A stretch of DNA of 15,933 nt from a bacterium (GTDB lineage: Bacteria; DRYD01; JALUEN01): assembly GCA_027052755.1 (NCBI GenBank), contig JALUEN010000081.1:1-15933 (forward strand). Reading direction: 5' to 3'. How positions within the stretch are numbered: position 1 is the stretch's first letter; each line of letters opens with the position of its first letter. Shown here piece by piece: positions 14,397-15,933 of the stretch. The position numbers were made by a program, and so were the translations under genes. Below the pieces are notes generated by a model that searched no databases, was not told the origin of the DNA, and was given only the letters and a program-made list of their open reading frames with translations.

Positions 14397-14415
14397 CCTG
14401 AAAACTTTCAGGAAA
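14394..14415 (+). repeat. 9-bp inverted repeat between terminator and dnaN
   Basis: TTTCCTGAA and TTCAGGAAA are exact complements with a 4-base loop. The left arm uses the terminator T tract, so the two structures cannot both form fully. It lies 21 bases before the dnaN start. It may be an operator, an extra RNA hairpin, or the remains of an antiterminator switch. None of these is shown. Confidence 0.5.
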
Positions 14416-14435
14416 CTACTTAAGGGGTGGTAGAT

Positions 14436-15548
14436 ATGAAGGCGAGAGTGCTTAGAAGTGAGCTGAAGGAAGCTATGCAACTAGCTACTAAGATAGCTGC
14501 TACTAAGAGCCCTATGGCGGTCTTAGAGGGTGTGAAGATAGAGGTCAAAGGTGATGAAATTCACCTGTACGTTACAGATATGGAGAACTCTGCTCACGTT
14601 ACGCTACCTGCTGAGGTGGAGGAGGAGGGAGCTTCCCTAGTATCTACAAAACTGCTGATGAACTTAGTTAGTAAACTGGACTCGCCTGAGGTGATCCTTG
14701 AGGGAGACGAGAGGAAACTCATCATCTCAACGGAAACCTTTAACGCTGAGCTAGCTACCTACCCCATAGAGGAGTTTCCAGATGTTATCTTTGAGGAGCC
14801 TCAGATGAGTTTTACCTTACCCGCTGAGGAACTTAGGGATCTCATAGATAAGGTAGCTTTTGCTTCTAGCTATCCTGATGATACCAACCCAGTCTTCGCT
14901 GGTGTCCTAGTAGAGCTTGAGGGAAGTAGTTTAGCTTTCGTGGCGACAGACGGTAGCCAGCTGGCTAGGAGAGAGGTACAGGTAGAATTTCAAGGTGAGT
15001 ACACGGGAATCGTCCCTACAAAATCCCTCCTAGCTATCTCTAAGATGCTTAAAGGTCTAGATGACGTTAAACTTGAGTTAGGGAAGACTACTTTTGGCAT
15101 AAACTTTAAAGGAGTTCACATATCCTCTAGGCTCATAGAAGGGGAGTTTCCGGCGTATAAGGAGGTTATACCGCAGGAGCATAATACTCTAGTCAAGATA
15201 GCTACTAAGCCACTTGTGGGAGCAATTAAACGTATTATCCTTCTCAGCAAGGTCAAGGGCTTAGAGGGTATTATCAAGCTGAAGATAGAGGAAGATCACT
15301 TAACCGTTGAGTCAATGGAGAGCGAACTTGGAAAAGCCTCTGAGAGGATTAGGACTTTAGAGTTTGAAGGGGATCCCCAAGATATCGCTTTTAACGGAAA
15401 GATCCTCTTAACAGCTCTCTCAAAATCTGACTTTGATATCGTAACCCTTAAGTTCATTGACGACGTCAGCCCCATGACCTTGATAACTGACGAGGATAAA
15501 GGGTATCTCTACCTGTTGATGCCTATGAGGGTTGCTGTTGAGGTGTGA
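14436..15548 (+). CDS. dnaN: DNA polymerase III beta sliding clamp
   Basis: A 370-aa sliding clamp of normal length, a head-to-tail dimer that holds DNA polymerase III on DNA. The three-domain repeat is visible. The start is MKARVLRSELKEAMQLATK. Middle-domain signatures are FTLPAEELRDLIDKVAFASS and AFVATDGSQLARREV. The third domain has SRLIEGEFPAYKEVIPQE and ends LMPMRVAVEV, close to the usual VMPMR end that meets the clamp-binding peptide. I start at ATG 14436, because the GTG at 14427 lies inside the GGGGTGG ribosome binding site. It is unusual that dnaN sits after rplS and not beside dnaA or recF. Confidence 0.95.
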   Translation: MKARVLRSELKEAMQLATKIAATKSPMAVLEGVKIEVKGDEIHLYVTDMENSAHVTLPAEVEEEGASLVSTKLLMNLVSKLDSPEVILEGDERKLIISTETFNAELATYPIEEFPDVIFEEPQMSFTLPAEELRDLIDKVAFASSYPDDTNPVFAGVLVELEGSSLAFVATDGSQLARREVQVEFQGEYTGIVPTKSLLAISKMLKGLDDVKLELGKTTFGINFKGVHISSRLIEGEFPAYKEVIPQEHNTLVKIATKPLVGAIKRIILLSKVKGLEGIIKLKIEEDHLTVESMESELGKASERIRTLEFEGDPQDIAFNGKILLTALSKSDFDIVTLKFIDDVSPMTLITDEDKGYLYLLMPMRVAVEV

Positions 15549-15571
15549 TCCTATGGCTGAGGAGGGATATA

Positions 15572-15931
15572 ATGGGAAAGGTGTTAGTTAAGATAGTAGA
15601 GCTTAAAGGGGATAAAGCGGTTGTTAGGCTTTTAGAGGGGTGTGAGAAGTGTCCTCACAAGTGCTCTATGGCTACCAGCGCATCTAAGCAGTTTGAGGTT
15701 GAGAACAAGGGTTATAAGGTTGGGGAGATAGTCCTAATAGATGATCCTTTCACAGAAGGGGATTTGATAAAAGGGTACCTGCTTCTGTTCGGTGTACCTA
15801 TGCTCGGTGTTATATTAGGAGCTGGGGCTACCAGTTACTTCTTCAAGGAGCCTGTTTCTGGAGCTATACTTGGCTTAGCCCTTGGTGGGTTGACGTTAAG
15901 GCTGATAGATAGGGCTTTTAAGAAGAGTTAG
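15572..15931 (+). CDS. RseC/MucC-like membrane protein
   Basis: A 119-aa protein with a cytoplasmic N-terminal domain and two membrane helices near 68-90 and 94-112, matching the RseC plan. In the SoxR-reducing Rsx/Rnf context this family handles redox. A cysteine cluster C24, C27 and C31 (CEKCPHKC) replaces the usual RseC CxxC-type spacing. ATG 15572 has GGAGGGAT directly upstream, so the GTG at 15545 inside dnaN is not used. The short gap after dnaN (23 bases) suggests co-transcription. No rnf or rsx genes are visible before the window ends, two bases after the stop. Confidence 0.8.
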   Translation: MGKVLVKIVELKGDKAVVRLLEGCEKCPHKCSMATSASKQFEVENKGYKVGEIVLIDDPFTEGDLIKGYLLLFGVPMLGVILGAGATSYFFKEPVSGAILGLALGGLTLRLIDRAFKKS

Positions 15932-15933
15932 AG

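Noticed and set aside
14427..14435. GTG start for dnaN three codons upstream
   Set aside because: This GTG is part of the GGGGTGG ribosome binding site. ATG 14436 is correctly spaced.
15545..15571. Longer RseC start at GTG 15545
   Set aside because: It would start inside dnaN, and the extra residues (MILWLRRDI) lack a fitting RBS, whereas ATG 15572 has GGAGGGAT right before it.

Overview
This is a gene-dense bacterial window of about 16 kb with short intergenic gaps and strong AGGAGG-type ribosome binding sites. The organism looks like a diderm thermophile. The diderm inference rests on two proteins that end in the C-terminal phenylalanine signature of outer-membrane beta-barrels, an SLH-domain lipoprotein and an RseC-like protein. 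The thermophile inference rests on a complete TtuA-type tRNA thiolase (thiolation of T54 is a heat adaptation) and on heavy use of AGG/AGA and ATA codons. A ferredoxin-oxidoreductase gamma subunit suggests anaerobic metabolism. I cannot name the phylum from sequence alone.

Layout: (1) 1-4357, plus strand: a tightly packed run of a truncated C-terminal reading frame, a 34-aa membrane miniprotein, a family 2 glycosyltransferase, gcvT, a secreted protein and a lipoprotein with coiled coil and SLH domains. It ends at a strong hairpin terminator. (2) 4369-5214, minus: an outer-membrane beta-barrel, divergent from pilT (5435-6523, plus). (3) 6531-8848, minus: der followed by an overlapping P-loop NTPase resembling KamB-type proteins. 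(4) 9036-10798, plus: a small beta-barrel and ttuA, ending at a bidirectional terminator. (5) 10924-12398, minus: a cationic, glycine-zipper, lysine-rich 148-aa protein with its own near-consensus promoter, and upstream of it a basic zinc-knuckle protein I do not recognise. (6) 12496-14391, plus: a stand-alone porG, then trmD and rplS, closed by a perfect 16-bp hairpin terminator. (7) 14436-15931, plus: dnaN and an RseC-like gene.

The window mixes housekeeping genes (der, trmD, rplS, dnaN, ttuA, gcvT) with envelope genes (SLH tether, two barrels, glycosyltransferase, pilT). The least ordinary part is 10.9-12.4 kb. There, a strong stand-alone transcription unit encodes a membrane-active-looking protein with lysine-rich heptads, a glycine zipper and a Gln/Tyr/Ala tail, beside an unrecognised zinc-knuckle gene. 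I see no tRNA, rRNA, CRISPR array, transposase or integrase. No gene-free stretch exceeds about 220 bases.
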